Source: Macrolepiota albuminosa
Taxonomy: Eukaryota; Basidiomycota; Agaricomycetes; Agaricales; Agaricaceae
Reading direction: 5' to 3'
DNA: 64,000 bases
NCBI GenBank assembly: GCA_027475525.1
Contig: JAMWFC010000046.1
Coordinates: 1,798,001-1,862,000, forward strand
Both the position numbers and the translations under genes were made by a program. Within the stretch, counting starts at the first letter, position 1. Every line of letters starts with the position of its first letter. This document shows, one piece after another, positions 1 through 12,820 of the stretch. The notes under the pieces were generated by a model, which made no database searches, was not told the DNA's origin, and worked only from the letters and a program-made list of their open reading frames with translations.

Positions 1-2325
1 CCTCTACATTGTTGATCAACAAGTGAAATCAATTGGGCTTGAATTGTGTAATGATCTTGGCTCGTGGATTCATTGTCGGCTTCAAAAAGGCTTGCAGGCT
101 CAGGGCACTAAAGCACACCAAATTCTGGAATCATGTGGAGTTGAAGAAACAATCTTACGGTCTGAATGGGAGCACCAACAAATGTCTGAGTTGTTGATCA
201 GAGCTCATAAGTCTTAACCTCTTTTCAACCAATTTTGCATCTGAAATTATTTACAGAAGCACCTGTTCGCCTCAAAAAGGAACTTGATACGGTTCTAGCA
301 CTCCAAGGTGATCTTGAGACCTGTGAAAAGACTCTTCAAGCCACCAGGACAACACTCTCAAAGGTGCTACCATCTGCAAAATCTCTATGAATATTGAGTA
401 ACCTTCAAGAACATCACGAGCAACTCAAAGATGACATAGAAGAACTTTATTCAATGCTCAGTATTCAAGATTCGTATCCTCAACTACATGAAGTTGACCT
501 TGAGTTTGTAAAGAATCTTTTAATTGCTCATGACCTCAAGATCAATGTTCAAAAGTGTGCGATTGGGAGTTTTTTTGAATGGGAATGGCTAGATTAGGCA
601 TCAGGTGGCCGAGACCAAGCATTAGGTCTGCATCTTTTTATGGTCCTTTTTTCTTTGCTCATTGTTCATTATTGTAGGTACAAAACTTCATCAGGCTACT
701 TGTGCTGCCATTAAAAACGTGCTCCTGCACTTATGGCAGGATTACAAAAATATAATGATATTTGTGCAACACTTGCAACAATGTACAAAACCGAATGGAA
801 TATTCCTCTACCGGAACCTCTGCCAACTGAATTGCAGCCACTACATGATGCTCTCAACCTTATGGAGGATGTGTGGATTAGCCGTCCCACAGAGCGTGTG
901 CCACACTGGCTCAGTGACAGGAATGTCTGAGAAGGTATTCGTGCTATGCTGAAAGTGGATCATTGTTCTGAGGAGCATCAATGGCTTTAGTTTGAAAGTA
1001 TAAATCTTGCTCAATGGTTTGGCCATGAACTTGCTGCCATTGAGCTGGCTCTGACCAATCCCTCGAGTAAGTCTTTCTAGGTTGTTTTTACATAATGACT
1101 TAAGTAATTAACAGATACACGTCTTTGTGTTTCTCTTCAACAACGCCGTTCACATCTTCTCAATCTCAGCTCTTTATGGTCAAGTCCGCTCACACCTCAG
1201 CATATTTTTGATTTTCTCATTATCAGGGCTGCAGAAGTAGTGCAGTCACTTAGACTAGATAATGTTCTGTATAATAGTTCTTTCGATTATCAGCTGTCAG
1301 TATCATCAAATCTACTTGAAGTTGGTTCACAGGAGCAAGCTAAAAATAACAATCACCTTGATGTCGAAGCTGTGATTGATGACAATCAGGCCATTGCGAT
1401 CAGTACTGATGAAATCTTGTTTGGCGACTATTTAGAACACACAATTGAGATTAAAGAAGATGATGTTTGTTCCCTCAGTGTCAATGTTTCATTGACATGG
1501 CAATTACCTGTAAGTACTTATGATTCATTGCTGACCCAAACAACGATATACTCATTCTATTCTTTAGTCGCTCATATCCCATCAGCACAATCTTCTCCAA
1601 GAACTTTCTTTCCAGACTCTTACCAACTTTGCACCTCTCAGCCAATCATGCTATTTCTCTTATCAGCATAGATGTGTTATTTTTACTCAACAAGAACTTG
1701 AAATGCTGCAGTCACCAATTGGTCGACTCAATGACACGTGCATTAATGGCATATCTACTTTATTGATGCATCGGTTCTCAGAATCAACTAGGACCATGGC
1801 TCAAACTAGTTAGTGCTGTGCCTTGTCCTTGACTTCCGATCTTCCTATGATGTGATACAGTGCAAGTGATGCTGAGATATGGCAACAAACATATCACACA
1901 CTGTACTGGGAGCGTGACATTTGGATTCTTCCCATCTATTGCCCAACTACTGAGCACTGGATTATATGCACTCTTATTCTATCTATTAGAGAGATACATC
2001 TCTTTAATAGCTTTGCGCAGCATGAGCCTTGAATTATTGATGTTAAGGTAAGCTGTCCAGCTTTGACATATTTACAAACTAATCATACACAGGAGATCAT
2101 TGCTTTTATTTCTTGTCTTGTAATTTTGGCCAACAAAAATGGTCATCCGCTTCAAGTAATCACTTCTGGCTAAATTGCTCAACCTACTCTTTTACATCCA
2201 CAACAAACAAATAGTGTTGATTGCGGAGTGTGGGTTGTTGCCAATGTTGCTGCCATTCTTTCGGGCTTTTATGTAACAGGAGTTCAACAGCATGAAATCT
2301 CTTCAGTTCAAAATTTGCTTCTATA
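1..2325 (+). pseudogene. KDZ-type transposase C-terminal part fused to Ulp1-like cysteine protease, decayed
   Basis: The start lies outside the window. The N-terminal half reads like the C-terminal part of fungal KDZ (Kyakuja-Dileera-Zisupton) DNA transposases: a coiled-coil-like stretch (about 257-600), then the KLHQAT, RVPHWLSDRNV, GIRAMLK and WFGHELAAIELAL motifs (680-1066). The C-terminal half resembles a C48/Ulp1 SUMO protease: CINGISTLL (about 1730), DIWILPIY...EHW with the catalytic His (about 1915-1955), IHLFNSFAQ, and QQTNSVDCGVWV with the catalytic Cys (about 2208-2240). Probable GT-AG introns are 211-256, 626-677, 1067-1114, 1510-1567 and 2048-2092. Several in-frame stops (for example after RNV near 928, and in the TSG*IAQ stretch near 2172) and a frameshift near 735 make it non-functional as read. 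The usual catalytic Asp is Asn (FNS instead of a D-S motif). In the KDZ family the first domain moves DNA; the protease role is unknown. The family call rests on remembered motifs, not on a search. Confidence 0.65.
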
Positions 2326-2419
2326 AATTCTGTGCACATTACCTGTTGTCAATTAAATATGAATTTAATATTCAGTTATTCAAACGTAGCATTCTATGAA
2401 ATAAACACTACATATTCTA

Positions 2420-3650
2420 TTATGCTAAAAGACTTTGATATAAGAACTCTTTTTTATCATACATTGCTTTCAAATCCTCTCCCTCAAACGTTGTATACAG
2501 CCCCAAATTTTGCAAAGATCTCAGAATGTCCAAAACACTCTTCTGCACTTTCTCCAACAATTTCCATTCATCTCCAGCCCCCGATAACTGTAGGATTTCA
2601 TGCTGGTAGGTTTTCATATATTTTTCATACCTTTCAGCACGAACAATAGCACTGAAGATGGCATCAGACTTTCGGCTTGTCATATAATCATTGAATAATG
2701 ATTTAAGATGGTCAAATGGTGAATCACTAAAGTCCCTTCTCAGTCTTCTCACAATTTGTTCAACTCGGATGGTCCAATATATTACATTGCTGGGATTATC
2801 TCTAGATTTAAGCATGAGTTCAAGTTTTATTTGAGATCATAAAAGACCTACTGAGAACAAACTTTGGGTTGTAGTTGTGTTTTCTGATCCAGTGAACGGC
2901 ATGAAGAGTTGACTTGGACTTGCGCTACTTTCCTAGTTTTGATTTCCATTCTATTGCATATATAAGTAGAGCAAAAGTGTGATAAGTTATGTACATGCCA
3001 TTTTGTCTTGAGCTTTTGATAATGTTCTTGTTGGTGAGTACTAATGCATGCCTTATTTCTGGTTGAATACATTACACCAGCAAAATCCTTGAAATTGCTT
3101 GAATAGCTTACTTATGGTAGCATCTGTGACTCTTGGCATTAGCAGCAAGTCTTCTTTCTTCATCAGTATGGTAGATGCGGCGGCATCCCATAGTTTGAGA
3201 GGATGAGTTGGAAGTTTACCATTCAAAGTCAAGTACAAGTACAAAGCATCTGCTGAAGTGTGTCTTATTTTTTAATATTTGTCTTACCTTTTCTTTCCTT
3301 GTATCGTACTGTCAGCTCAACACACTGTCATCCAATTTGTTGTGTCCAGCAATGAAGTTATATATTATGAGCTCTTTTAAAGCCACCACAAGAGCTCCTC
3401 TCTCTTTCCATGATTCTCTTTATGACAAGCTTGTCCTGAGTTTCTTATCATGTTGATCTCTGTTCTGTGCAAGCCACCAGTACATATTGGTGTTAGCTGG
3501 CTTCAGATAACATGCTTTGGAATATATCTAACTTTTTGGACACTCACATCTCCAAGGTTTGAAAGGGTATACTATATGATCAGATGGTATTCACTCGAAA
3601 CAAGAGCCTCTTATGGATTGGAAGTGGATGTTCCAGATAAGTTCTAATTG
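2420..3650 (-). CDS. Unrecognised intron-bearing gene remnant
   Basis: I do not recognise this gene. On the minus strand the longest open piece (2815-2420, 131 residues) reads as a plausible soluble helical protein with segments such as VEQIVRRLRRDF and SAIVRAERYEKYMKTY. A second open piece upstream (3250-3053) contains LWDAAASTILMKKEDLL and ISKLFKQFQGF. They are joined by stretches with stops, and 3253-3287 looks like a short minus-strand intron (GTAAGA...TTCAG). Further upstream (about 3650-3290) a coding-like stretch includes ALVVALKELIIYNFIAGHNKL. It is convergent with the KDZ/Ulp1 remnant and may belong to the same mobile unit or be an old host gene. Several stops suggest it is broken. 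Exon limits are guesses. Confidence 0.3.
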
Positions 3651-4814
3651 GAAAAGGGGGTATGTGCAGACCTCACTTCAATTTGTAAAGCTCCAGCTTA
3701 TCATATTCCACAAGGTCGCTGTGTTATTGAAAAACTAGAAAAAAGCCAGCCAGCGCTAGCTGCCAGTCACCATACGCTTGTCAGTCCTCCTGTGAGACCC
3801 ACATTCTTCTTGCTAGGCTGCTTTTTTGCTACTACCACCCCCTTCTTGTCACTCTGTCTCAGAACTTTACCTTGTCCCTGTATGATCTCTATGGTGACAA
3901 TGTTGTGCTTATCCAGACATTGACATCCTTCACATCTTATCTACTGCCATACATTGTACTGTCAGCATCCTCAACAACATATAAACTTGTTCTTGCGTAT
4001 CCTGTGCCCATTTATCCTGCGCACTGGCATCAGCATGACAGATTCATTTCCAATCCAAAGCTCTGTGCCTTCCATGTTCAATATAGCGGCAAAGTTTTAT
4101 GCATCACAGACATTCAGACAGATGAGAAATAAGTTGTTCTTGCGCACGCTGAAATCACCCCACCTTCTACAGCCTCAGCAAGTAATACTGCTTAGAATAC
4201 GTTGTTTCTTAACTCTGTGACTAGTTTGCAACTTCATTGTCTTTTTTTACCTCCTACATCAAACTCTGTGGTGGTTCCAACACCAAAACTAATGTTTGTA
4301 AGGAGCTTGCACAGACAGACTGGTCCAATTGCATTGTTAGCACTGGCTGATTATTGAAATATTAGAAAGTTCTTGAGCCAGCTGATTGTGGCAGTGCATG
4401 ACCGCAAATTGGTATTTGTTAGTATTTGGACACTCTAATAACTGTGTCGAGTTCATTTGTCAACTGATTGAGACGACTTCACATGTGTCAGGTACCTCCT
4501 GTCCTCATTTTTTCCACTTCTTGTCTCTCTCCATGTTTTGTCTTGTAATGACTAGTCTTTTCACAGTCTTACTACAATCTCTTTAACATGTAAGTATTTT
4601 CAAAATATTGCACATTCACAGCTATCTTGCTAACACCATTTTGCAGCTTTGAGCTGCTATTATGCTTTTCTCATATTAATTTCCTTGGCTTTGCCCCTCG
4701 CAACTTCTCTATCATTCAAAATCTCTTTGTCATCTTTTCTGGTCAGTATCTTTGGTATTATTCCAGTTTTACTTGTGCAGACTGTAATTTTGTGCTTGCT
4801 CCATTCCTTGAGCA
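3651..4814. other. No supportable gene
   Basis: Only short open stretches with AT-rich, low-complexity translations occur here. The forward piece at 3872-4132 has weak coding character (LYDLYGDNVVLIQ...) but no motif I recognise. It probably holds introns and eroded exons of the neighbouring remnants. Confidence 0.4.
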
Positions 4815-7800
4815 GATAGGAGGTGGACTTGGAGAAACAGGCCCTGTTGCAGCAGCTACAGGAATAGAGTCTCCTAAAATGCCTAGTCCAGCCTGGAATC
4901 TTTGCAACCATATTCCTCTTACTCCTCTTAGTTCTAATACTCCAGAAGGCTGGAACTTTGCCCATCATCGTGCAGAAACAGTTTCTTCTGTCTCTGAAGA
5001 TATCGCACCCCAGAGTCTAGACAATGATTATTTCAATGACCTTGACCCCGAGACTATTGCCAGTCTGGCTTGTGATTGGTCATCAAACTTCTCTCCGACT
5101 TCCTCAGAATTTGGACAGTCCAAAAAAGTCACTGCTATTGTCAAAGAGGAAATTGATTCTGCTAAACCAGTATCCATCAAAAAGGGGAAGGACTCCTCAC
5201 ATTCACTTTTAGAGGACTTCTATATGGCCAGCAAATTTTGTGATATTATTCTTCCTTCTGGGCTGGCTCCACCTACTACGGCCAAAAGTACCATCACATC
5301 AGACCCCTTTTTCAGAGAACCAGCTGCTCAAGAACCTCATCAGACTATTTTCTCAGATGCACCTCCTGTCCCTTACACTCCATCTTCGAAGACCTCTGCC
5401 CAAGAGGAACCTTCCTCTGAAGGCCGTCCATCTCATGCAACTCTTCAACAATGCCAAGATAGTTTTGCACAAATTGAAGACATTTTTCTTGAGCTTGCAC
5501 ACATATTGAGGTGGCCAGCATTACAGATCAAAAAGTGGTTCTTTTTGAACATGAAAGGATCAAGACATACAAGTGAATGGAACCTCCAGCAGGCGTACTT
5601 CCCAAAGCATCGTGAAGAGGAACTGGAACACTGTGGTCTGGAAGACGGTTTAGATACCTATTCTTACTCTTTTTGTGTTTTCTTTGTTGAAAATATAACA
5701 GACAAGGATTGTTGGCCTAGTTTTTGAGAGAAGTTTGGTGCTGGTACTGAGGCATATCTACGAGCAAACTTGGACCTTGACCATGTAACTTATCAAAAAG
5801 AAACTCTTCAGCAACGATCTCAAAAATTTCAGAAACATTGCTTAAAATTGGAAAAGATTGTATGTTCATATTTTCTTCTATCCATTTGACAAGCCCTTAT
5901 ATTTTTTTAGAACCAAGAAGGTGCTGAAAATCAATTTCAAACTTGTGCAATTGTTGTTGGTGAATGCCTCCAGGAAGATCAAGGCTTGGGATCAATCATC
6001 GTGGCTCCAGGATTGGCAAATGTATGTATTAATCTATGATTTTACTGCTATCAATATTTAAAAAGCCACTTAGTTTGTTGCTAATCACCTCAAGGTTGAT
6101 GATGGCACCCTCCTTGGGCTTGGCAAAGATTGAAGTGTAGTATGTCATCAATATCCATATCTCTTGTTCATTCTGACAATATCTTCATAGCCACACAGTT
6201 GCCAAGAAGGTTTCAGAGACTATCAACACTGAAAAACTCGTCAATGAACTTAATGCAGCCTTTGATTCCATTGAAGCTGAACTCAAACATCCACCGAGTC
6301 TGTCTGTTGAGGCATGCAATGATCATGAGCCAGCCATGGATGATGATTCAAATGTCATTTTGAGCTGCAAGAAATATTTCCTTGGACTGCTCTGTAAGCA
6401 TTCTTTTGATTTACTATCTATGATATAGGCTGATCTACTATTGACAGAGGCTGCTACTGAGGCTGCTGGTCAGTGATGGATGGATGATCGACTGCCTTGG
6501 TCTATCCTGCCCAATCACCTCATTGGAATATCTCATATTATCACAGGATGGCCTTCAAGTTGTGCAATGCCTCACGAAACAAGCAGGCCAAAGAAGGGAA
6601 ATCAAGGTATCAAAGATCTTGGCAGCAAGGATAGGCGTCTTCTCTTGACTGCCCTTCAGAGCGGCCAACTTAAACTTGTTAAGGCTGATTTAAACAAGAT
6701 CAAGATGGACAAAATTCCTGTCATTGCTACAGCAGAGCCCACCATGAGTGATGCCTCAAGTGTTTGTGCCCGATCTATCTTTGCTAGTGGAAAAACATGG
6801 ACTGGCAAAGCAGCCCCTAAAAGTGCTGCTGCAACTTGTGTTAGGCAAAAGAAGTGTCAACCTATTGAGATCAAGTCTGATGACGAAAAAGATATTGACC
6901 TACCTTCCATGGCCAAGGACTCCGATCATCCCCTCCCAGTCTTGAAGAAGCCATGACCTCTGACCAGACCCATCTATACTATTAGCAGTGATTCTGAAGG
7001 CTCTCTCCGACCCTCTATGATGACCCAGCTACCTCCCAAAATGCATACCCTTACCATCCACACTAACTCCAATGATTCTGATGTGGCATCAACCTCACAT
7101 GCTCAACAGGTGCCATCCAAAAAATGCTCTAATATTGTATCCATAGAGTCCGATCTCAATCATTTGGCAAAGGTCAACAAAGCAAAACAGCGTCTACCTT
7201 CTGTCAAGGAACAGCCTCTTAAAAGGCATGTCACGGTTGATTCTAGTGATGTTGAAAAAGACAAAGTCCTCAATGACAAGTCCTCTTTTGACTCCAAGCA
7301 GCAGCGCATCTCCCCACTTGATGTTCATAATGACCCCGTTGGCTCTGGCGATGACTATGTGCAAGAAAAGGATGTGGAATCAGAGAGTAGGATGGTGTGG
7401 ACTTCTTGTACCCACTGTGCTCATACTGCCCGTGCAGCCAAGGGGAGCAATATGAGAGGCAGAGGCAATGGTGCCTCCATTGAGACTAGGACTGGAGATC
7501 GGATGCATAAGGCCACTGAGTCAACTGTGAGTCAACCTATGGTCTCCAGACAATTGCAATCTAGTGGTAAGCCCACAGCTGCCTTGGCTTTGGCTTCAGC
7601 TCCAGCTGAGACTGCAGCTTCTTTGCTCATCAAGTCTACAACAGACTCTAGCCAGTCTCAAAAATCCGGAGATTGTATTATTTCCACTGCTCCTACCCTG
7701 CCCAGTACTACCAAGAACTAGCAGAAACAGGCTGCAGATCCAGGTGGACACTTTTCAAACATCTGAGCAACACCAGCGGAATCAAGTTTGAAGCCAGGAG

Positions 7801-8658
7801 TTCTTCCTGAAACTTCCCTACCCACTGATGGCACTGTACTTCCCTCCCCACCACCAAGAAGATACCACCACCTCTGCCAAAAATAATCTCATCTAGTGGT
7901 TCCAACGCAGTTGTATCCCGAACTGGGCAGGATATTGTCAATAGCATCCTAGATCATTCTATTCCCCCTCGATCCATGCCAGCTGACAACAACAAGAACA
8001 AATCTCTTCTGGAATTCCATGACACCTTTAGCAACAACAATGTGCAATCAAATGGAGCGGCAGATTCAGCGCCTCACAGCCATGATGTTATTATGGAAGA
8101 AGATCCCTGCTTCACTTATGATGCAGTATGATGTGGGGTATAATGCAGAGATGTACAACGATGGAGACTACTCAGGAGACTATTCTATGGACTCCTTATA
8201 CATCAACTATGACATTTACAATGCCCCTGGGCCTGCATTCAACCTCCCTCACCAGTATACTAGCATGCCTCCCAAAGGTCATCCAAGATATCCTTGCCAC
8301 CCTTACTTGCGCCAGGGGCCCAGCGGGGGCATGCATTATCTACTTGCACCTCAACATCCCCCTCCTTTAATGATGCGCTATCACCCCCAATATAGGTTGC
8401 TTTGTGGTTGCAGAGCATCCAATGCCACTGGCCCATTGCATGTCCCCACTGCTGGTCCATCATGTGTCCCCACTGCTGGCCCATCACATGTCCCCATTGC
8501 TGGCCCGTTGCATGTCCCCATCACTGGCCTGTCACATGTTCCTGAATCGTCTTGCAACCAGTCTTTCCTGTCGATGTACAATGTTGATCAGCCTGGGTAC
8601 TGGACTCCATCAGCACCATATGAAGATGAGGAAAATGTAGAATCTAGTATGCTGAGTT
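4815..8658 (+). pseudogene. Decayed repetitive agaricomycete gene of unknown function
   Basis: The first part (4815-5660) is acidic and serine-rich and ends in a motif (RHTSEWNLQQAYF followed by EEELEHC) that I associate with a large family of repetitive hypothetical proteins in agaricomycetes. A second block (6485-6720) has GWPSSCAMP...KKGNQGIKDLGSKDRRLLL, matching the 'WP...P..KGIKDL' part of the same kind of protein. A long low-complexity tail (6720-8658) follows, ending in Pro/Tyr-rich sequence and octapeptide repeats. From 6480 to 7721 the frame is open except for a TGA at 6954. Further stops lie at 7719 and 7782, and frame changes near 7870 and 8125. Introns are likely between 5660 and 6480. 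Function is unknown; it may be a domesticated or TE-borne gene. Confidence 0.5.
8430..8549 (+). repeat. 24-bp tandem repeat encoding octapeptide GPxHVPxx, five units
   Basis: Five consecutive 24-bp units read GPLHVPTA, GPSCVPTA, GPSHVPIA, GPLHVPIT and GLSHVPES in the frame of the surrounding degenerate gene. Unit differences are mostly single transitions, so the array is moderately old. Confidence 0.85.
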
Positions 8659-9030
8659 GAAGAGGACACTGACCATTTTGTGTTGACATGTAACCCTGAT
8701 CTCTTGATAGCATTTTGATATATATAGCCCTGATATTAATGACATGTTTTTTTGACAAAAACACCTTTTTCTAAGAAGTATGCAGCATATAAAATAAACA
8801 CAAGGCTCAGCCAGTCGAGAACCTTTGGATTGCTCCACCTCATCACCTCTGGACCTCAGGATATACCAACCTCTTCACTGTGCCAACCTCTGGACCTCAG
8901 GATATATCAACATCTTCACCATGCCAACCTCTGCACCGGGATACCGAACTGTGCTGACCGCTCCTGATTAGGATCTCAGCTTTAAGAAGAGGTGCGTTTA
9001 AAGTTGTTAGGGTATCCACCTTCTGTTTAA
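8659..9030. other. Non-coding flank with a short tandem repeat
   Basis: No gene is seen. Two imperfect 41-bp units begin at 8846 and 8887 (core CCTCTGGACCTCAGGATATA). The stretch ends at the TTAAC target site of the A1 insertion. Confidence 0.6.
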
Positions 9031-9035
9031 TTAAC

Positions 9036-9208
9036 TGTAACGGAGTCATCCGTGTTTTTAGCGTCAATGACGCTATAATCAAGTAGTAGAGTATTACGTA
9101 AGATAACATCTTGTTTTCACGCTACGTACTAGTCAAATCCGATACTGCGGTCTGATTTAGCACTGTGTGATACACACAAGATAGTTCTAACTCGTAACTC
9201 CGGTTACA
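9036..9208 (+). repeat. A1 5' LTR
   Basis: 173 bp, TG...CA ends within inverted TGTAAC/GTTACA. It differs from the 3' LTR at five positions, all transitions, four of them at CpG sites. Confidence 0.95.
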
Positions 9209-9319
9209 TTTTTTTAAATCTTCTGCTATCGGCTTTAGACTCTAGGCTTGTTACTGACTAGGCAACTCTCATCAAAACCTCTTGATTCTCTGTTGGCATC
9301 ACGCTGAAAACGTGCTTCC

Positions 9320-12300
9320 ATGACTGGCTCTCTTGATCCGGATCCTCCGTTCCCAGCTGCAGACGCAGGTGACTTACCTGTGCTTCAGGCTGTGAGGACG
9401 CAATCGGCGTCAGCATACCAACCTCTGCCAAAGCAGGACAAAAAGACCCCTCGCGATGTCAGCGCGAGCTATGGAATGCCTGGTGGGCTATCCGTATCAC
9501 GGATGATGTCCATTGTACGACCTGGTGGAAAACCAGGAGATAGATCCGCAGTCTCAGGAGTGTCGCTGCCAGCGAGCCAAATGCCTTCACTGATGTATCC
9601 GGTATTGTCCGAGAGCTCTTCAGCTCCCTCTGAGGGTCAACCGGACGTTACCCAGTACTCAGAAATGGTACAAGGCAGCGCGTTTGCGCATAGCACCCCA
9701 TTCCGGACTGCACCTACGGAACGGCATTTGGAATATGTGGCCAATGCTGCCACTGAACCGGGACCGTCGTCGTTGACGACACAAGGACAGAAGCAAGGAC
9801 CAGCAATAGTGGTCAGTAGGGAGGACGACAATGTCGTAAGGTTGGAAAAGGCGTCAACAGCACCTGGAAGTCCAGAGTTGCACCGACGAGCCGGCAAACA
9901 GCCGCAAGTGAGGCATGACGGCCTCAGGAGAGTTATGGACTTAGAGTCTGAGCTGGAATCCTCAGATGATGAGGAAAGCAAAAGGTTGCATTCGACCTTA
10001 TCTATCCAGTTGCAGCTAGTATTGGACTGATATCCAGCGGTCGTGAAGGAATCGACGTGAAAGCGTCTTCAGCTTTATGTAGTGAAGCATCTACAGTTGC
10101 TGGCTGCTAGGAGCCATGATGTACTCTGCGCAGATTTGAATGAATATATCGAATTGTTTGTGCACATCTTTGAACTCGAAGTGGTGGAATACCTTAAGCG
10201 CAAAGCAGCACGAGGGTCAGCAGTCTCAACGGCTACTCTAGCTGACTCGGTAGAATGTGAGATGAGTGTGCGCAGACGAGCGCCATTAATTGCGGACGCG
10301 ATGGAATTGCTCAATGCGCCTCGTCAGGCTAATGAGTCTCAGCAAGACTACGTTCAGCATCAGAACGCCGCAAACCGTCAACGCATTGTTAGCGGAGTGC
10401 CTCAGCAGGCATTGTCTGAGGTGGAGACTGTGACGATGACTCCGGCGGAGCCAGAGGCACTACTTGCAGTGCAGGAGGTTAAGACACCTTGTAAGCAAGT
10501 TACAATCAAGGAGGAGGTGGACAAAGTCCACATTCTTGAGGAGCGAATGTGACCACAACGCATAGGGCAACACGTCCACCTAGTGGACAACTGGAATGAA
10601 CGTGTCAATTACCAGAGGATACGCAACCAGGACTTGCGCGATCATGGTGAGTCGTTCATTGACAACCAGGGGGTAGTCTTTGAAGGGCGTGAGGGTGTAA
10701 CGCCTGTCGATGACATGCGGCGACAATTCGCGGCTCGGACTGCTGAACCGGACAGAGATCCGGGTGGTAGTGATGACAGTAGTGGTCACTACAAACGGAG
10801 GGAGCCAAGTCGTCGCAATAACGATGGTGGAGGTTGTGATCAAAGAAATAACGATCGAGACGATAATAATCATCGTGATAGTGGCAGGGAGGCTGGTGGA
10901 GAACCAGCAGAGCCACAAGTAGGGCAACAGCCCACCCCACGGCCAGAACGAACGGCCAATGAACACCTGTTTTGCAGTCCTCGGGCATTTTTGATGCCCG
11001 CACCTCATGAATTGCGTGAAACTATGCCAGGAATGAATGAAGCGGTCTGGATCCATATGGATCATATGCATGACCGCCTCACTCATCTGGTGGATGACTC
11101 CCTTGGAGTCAGATTTAAGTTTCCTGCTGGAGTAAGTCCCCGTAAATCTGATGGTAAGCACATACGTGCGTATGCTGGGGGACATAGGTTCTCTCAACTG
11201 GAGGACTGGGCCATGGACATGTGCTACCACCTCGCAGCCTGCTGCTATGGTGGAGATGACATGGACCAGGAGAGGATATTCGTGCTACACAAATTTATGG
11301 AAGGAGAGGCTCGGAATTGGTTCTGTCGCCATGTTCTCCACATTAATCGCGACAAATCGCACTGGACATTTAAAGAGGTCCTGATAGGACTGTATAATTG
11401 GTTCGTCAACGCTGCTACGATGCAGGAAGCTCGTGATGCCTTTAGAAAGGCAGTGTATGACACTAAGACTGGCGTCCAGACCTTTTATGATGACCTGGTG
11501 GGTCATGCACAGAATATGGCCGTCTATCCAGACGAATACACTATCCGCGAGACATTCCTGGACGGAATACCCGCAGACATGAGGAGAGCGTTGATACGCG
11601 ACAATAATTTGTCTCTGGAGGTCAATACTGTGACCAAATTCTTGGCATATGCCATCCGTTATGAGCAGTCGACACGGACTGCAAACCATTATGAGCAGCG
11701 TAGTTCACACCGAGGAACAGTGAACTGTCAGGCAGTGAAGGTGGGAACCTTCCTGGCCAAACGGACAGATATGGAGAACAATCGCAATCTGCGATTCGTT
11801 GTTCGTAAGACAGTCCCTGGAGGCCAACGGCCTCGATCGAAGCCTGCTGGACAATTGCCAGCAAAGGATAGTCGACCCTTTTCGGGTCAGAATCAGGCAG
11901 CACCGAGAGGAGTGGTGGTGCCTGTACCGCATATAGCGGGCAAAACCGCTGGGGCTCCAGGAGCGGCCCAGAGAAGGCCTGCCGGGGATTCCTCAGCGTG
12001 CTACAACTGTGGCAGGAGCAGGCATTTCGCTAAGGAGTGTCCCGTCCCTCCTAAGGCACACATCCGAGCGGCCCATACGGCTGCAGCACCGAGTGATGTC
12101 GTCAGTGACGACGAAGACGATGAGGTCGTCGACGACATGGAGGAGGAGCCGCACGTAGAGGCTGACGGGTTGGAAGTGGATGACGCTGAGAGTGTCCAGA
12201 TTGATGGCGATGAATACGTCGCAGTGGATGTGTACAACAGCGACTACTATGCTCATGATGATGAGGAGGAACACCTGTTTGCACTGACGGAGTGCTGTGG

Positions 12301-12820
12301 AGATCAGCGCGTCCGAATGAGACGCGTAACCCTGCAGAAGGCAACTAATAAGTTGCAGCGGCCATGCTATACTCCCGAAGAGAAGGAGTGCCTAGTCACA
12401 TATGTTGATGTCAACAGACATCCAGCATGGACGTTGTGGGACTCCGGGAGTACCACTACGGGCATTACGCCCCAGTTTGCTCACGTCAACGCGATTCGCG
12501 TTCATGAACTGGAGGAGCCATTGATGCTCCAGCTGGGGACTGTGGGGAGTTGCGCTATGGTGCAGTTTGGCGCGGAGGTGAGAATAAAGACGTCAGGAAT
12601 GTCGACAAAAGAATACGTGGATATAGCGAATTTTGATCGCTATGACATGATTATTGGTACGCTGTTCATGCGTAGGAACAAGGTGTCGTTGGATTTTGTG
12701 AACGACATGGTCGTTGTGAATGGTACGCCTTTGAAGGTGGAGAAAGTGGTGTTGAACGATACAGATGGTCGTTTGAGGCGCTATCGCACAACTGAAAAGC
12801 AGCGTGATGAACGCAACTGA
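9320..12820 (+). pseudogene. gag-pr: A1 Gag-protease polyprotein, with three TGA nonsense codons
   Basis: One reading frame runs from ATG 9320 to the TGA at 12818, broken by TGA codons at 10028, 10058 and 10550. At 10028 and 10058 the related A3 element has arginine nearby, consistent with CGA to TGA change. Residues encoded by about 11180-11680 form the capsid-like part (EDWAMDMCYHLAAC..., GEARNWFCRHVL, FLDGIPADMRRALI). A CX2CX4HX4C zinc knuckle (CYNCGRSRHFAKEC) lies at 11999-12040 and should bind the RNA genome. After an acidic linker comes a retropepsin-like domain with LWDSGSTTTG (catalytic Asp at about 12440) and DMIIGTLFMRR. The protease therefore sits upstream of the Gag stop, as in alpharetroviruses, and would be made in Gag amounts. 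The N-terminal 240 residues are low-complexity and little conserved in A3. Confidence 0.85.

Noticed and set aside
3872..4132. Independent plus-strand gene at 3872-4132
   Set aside because: Short, no motif, stop-rich neighbours, and composition typical of AT-rich non-coding sequence.
8430..8549. CRISPR-like or regulatory repeat array
   Set aside because: Units are contiguous without spacers and encode an octapeptide repeat in the frame of the surrounding gene.
9209..9230. tRNA primer-binding site of A1
   Set aside because: The bases after the 5' LTR are T-rich and do not start TGG or resemble a tRNA 3' end. A self-priming match to the LTR start was also not found.
10580..11230. Long reverse-strand open frames across Gag, such as 11230-10580
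   Set aside because: They are shadows of the conserved plus-strand Gag frame. Their translations are low-complexity and not shared with A3.
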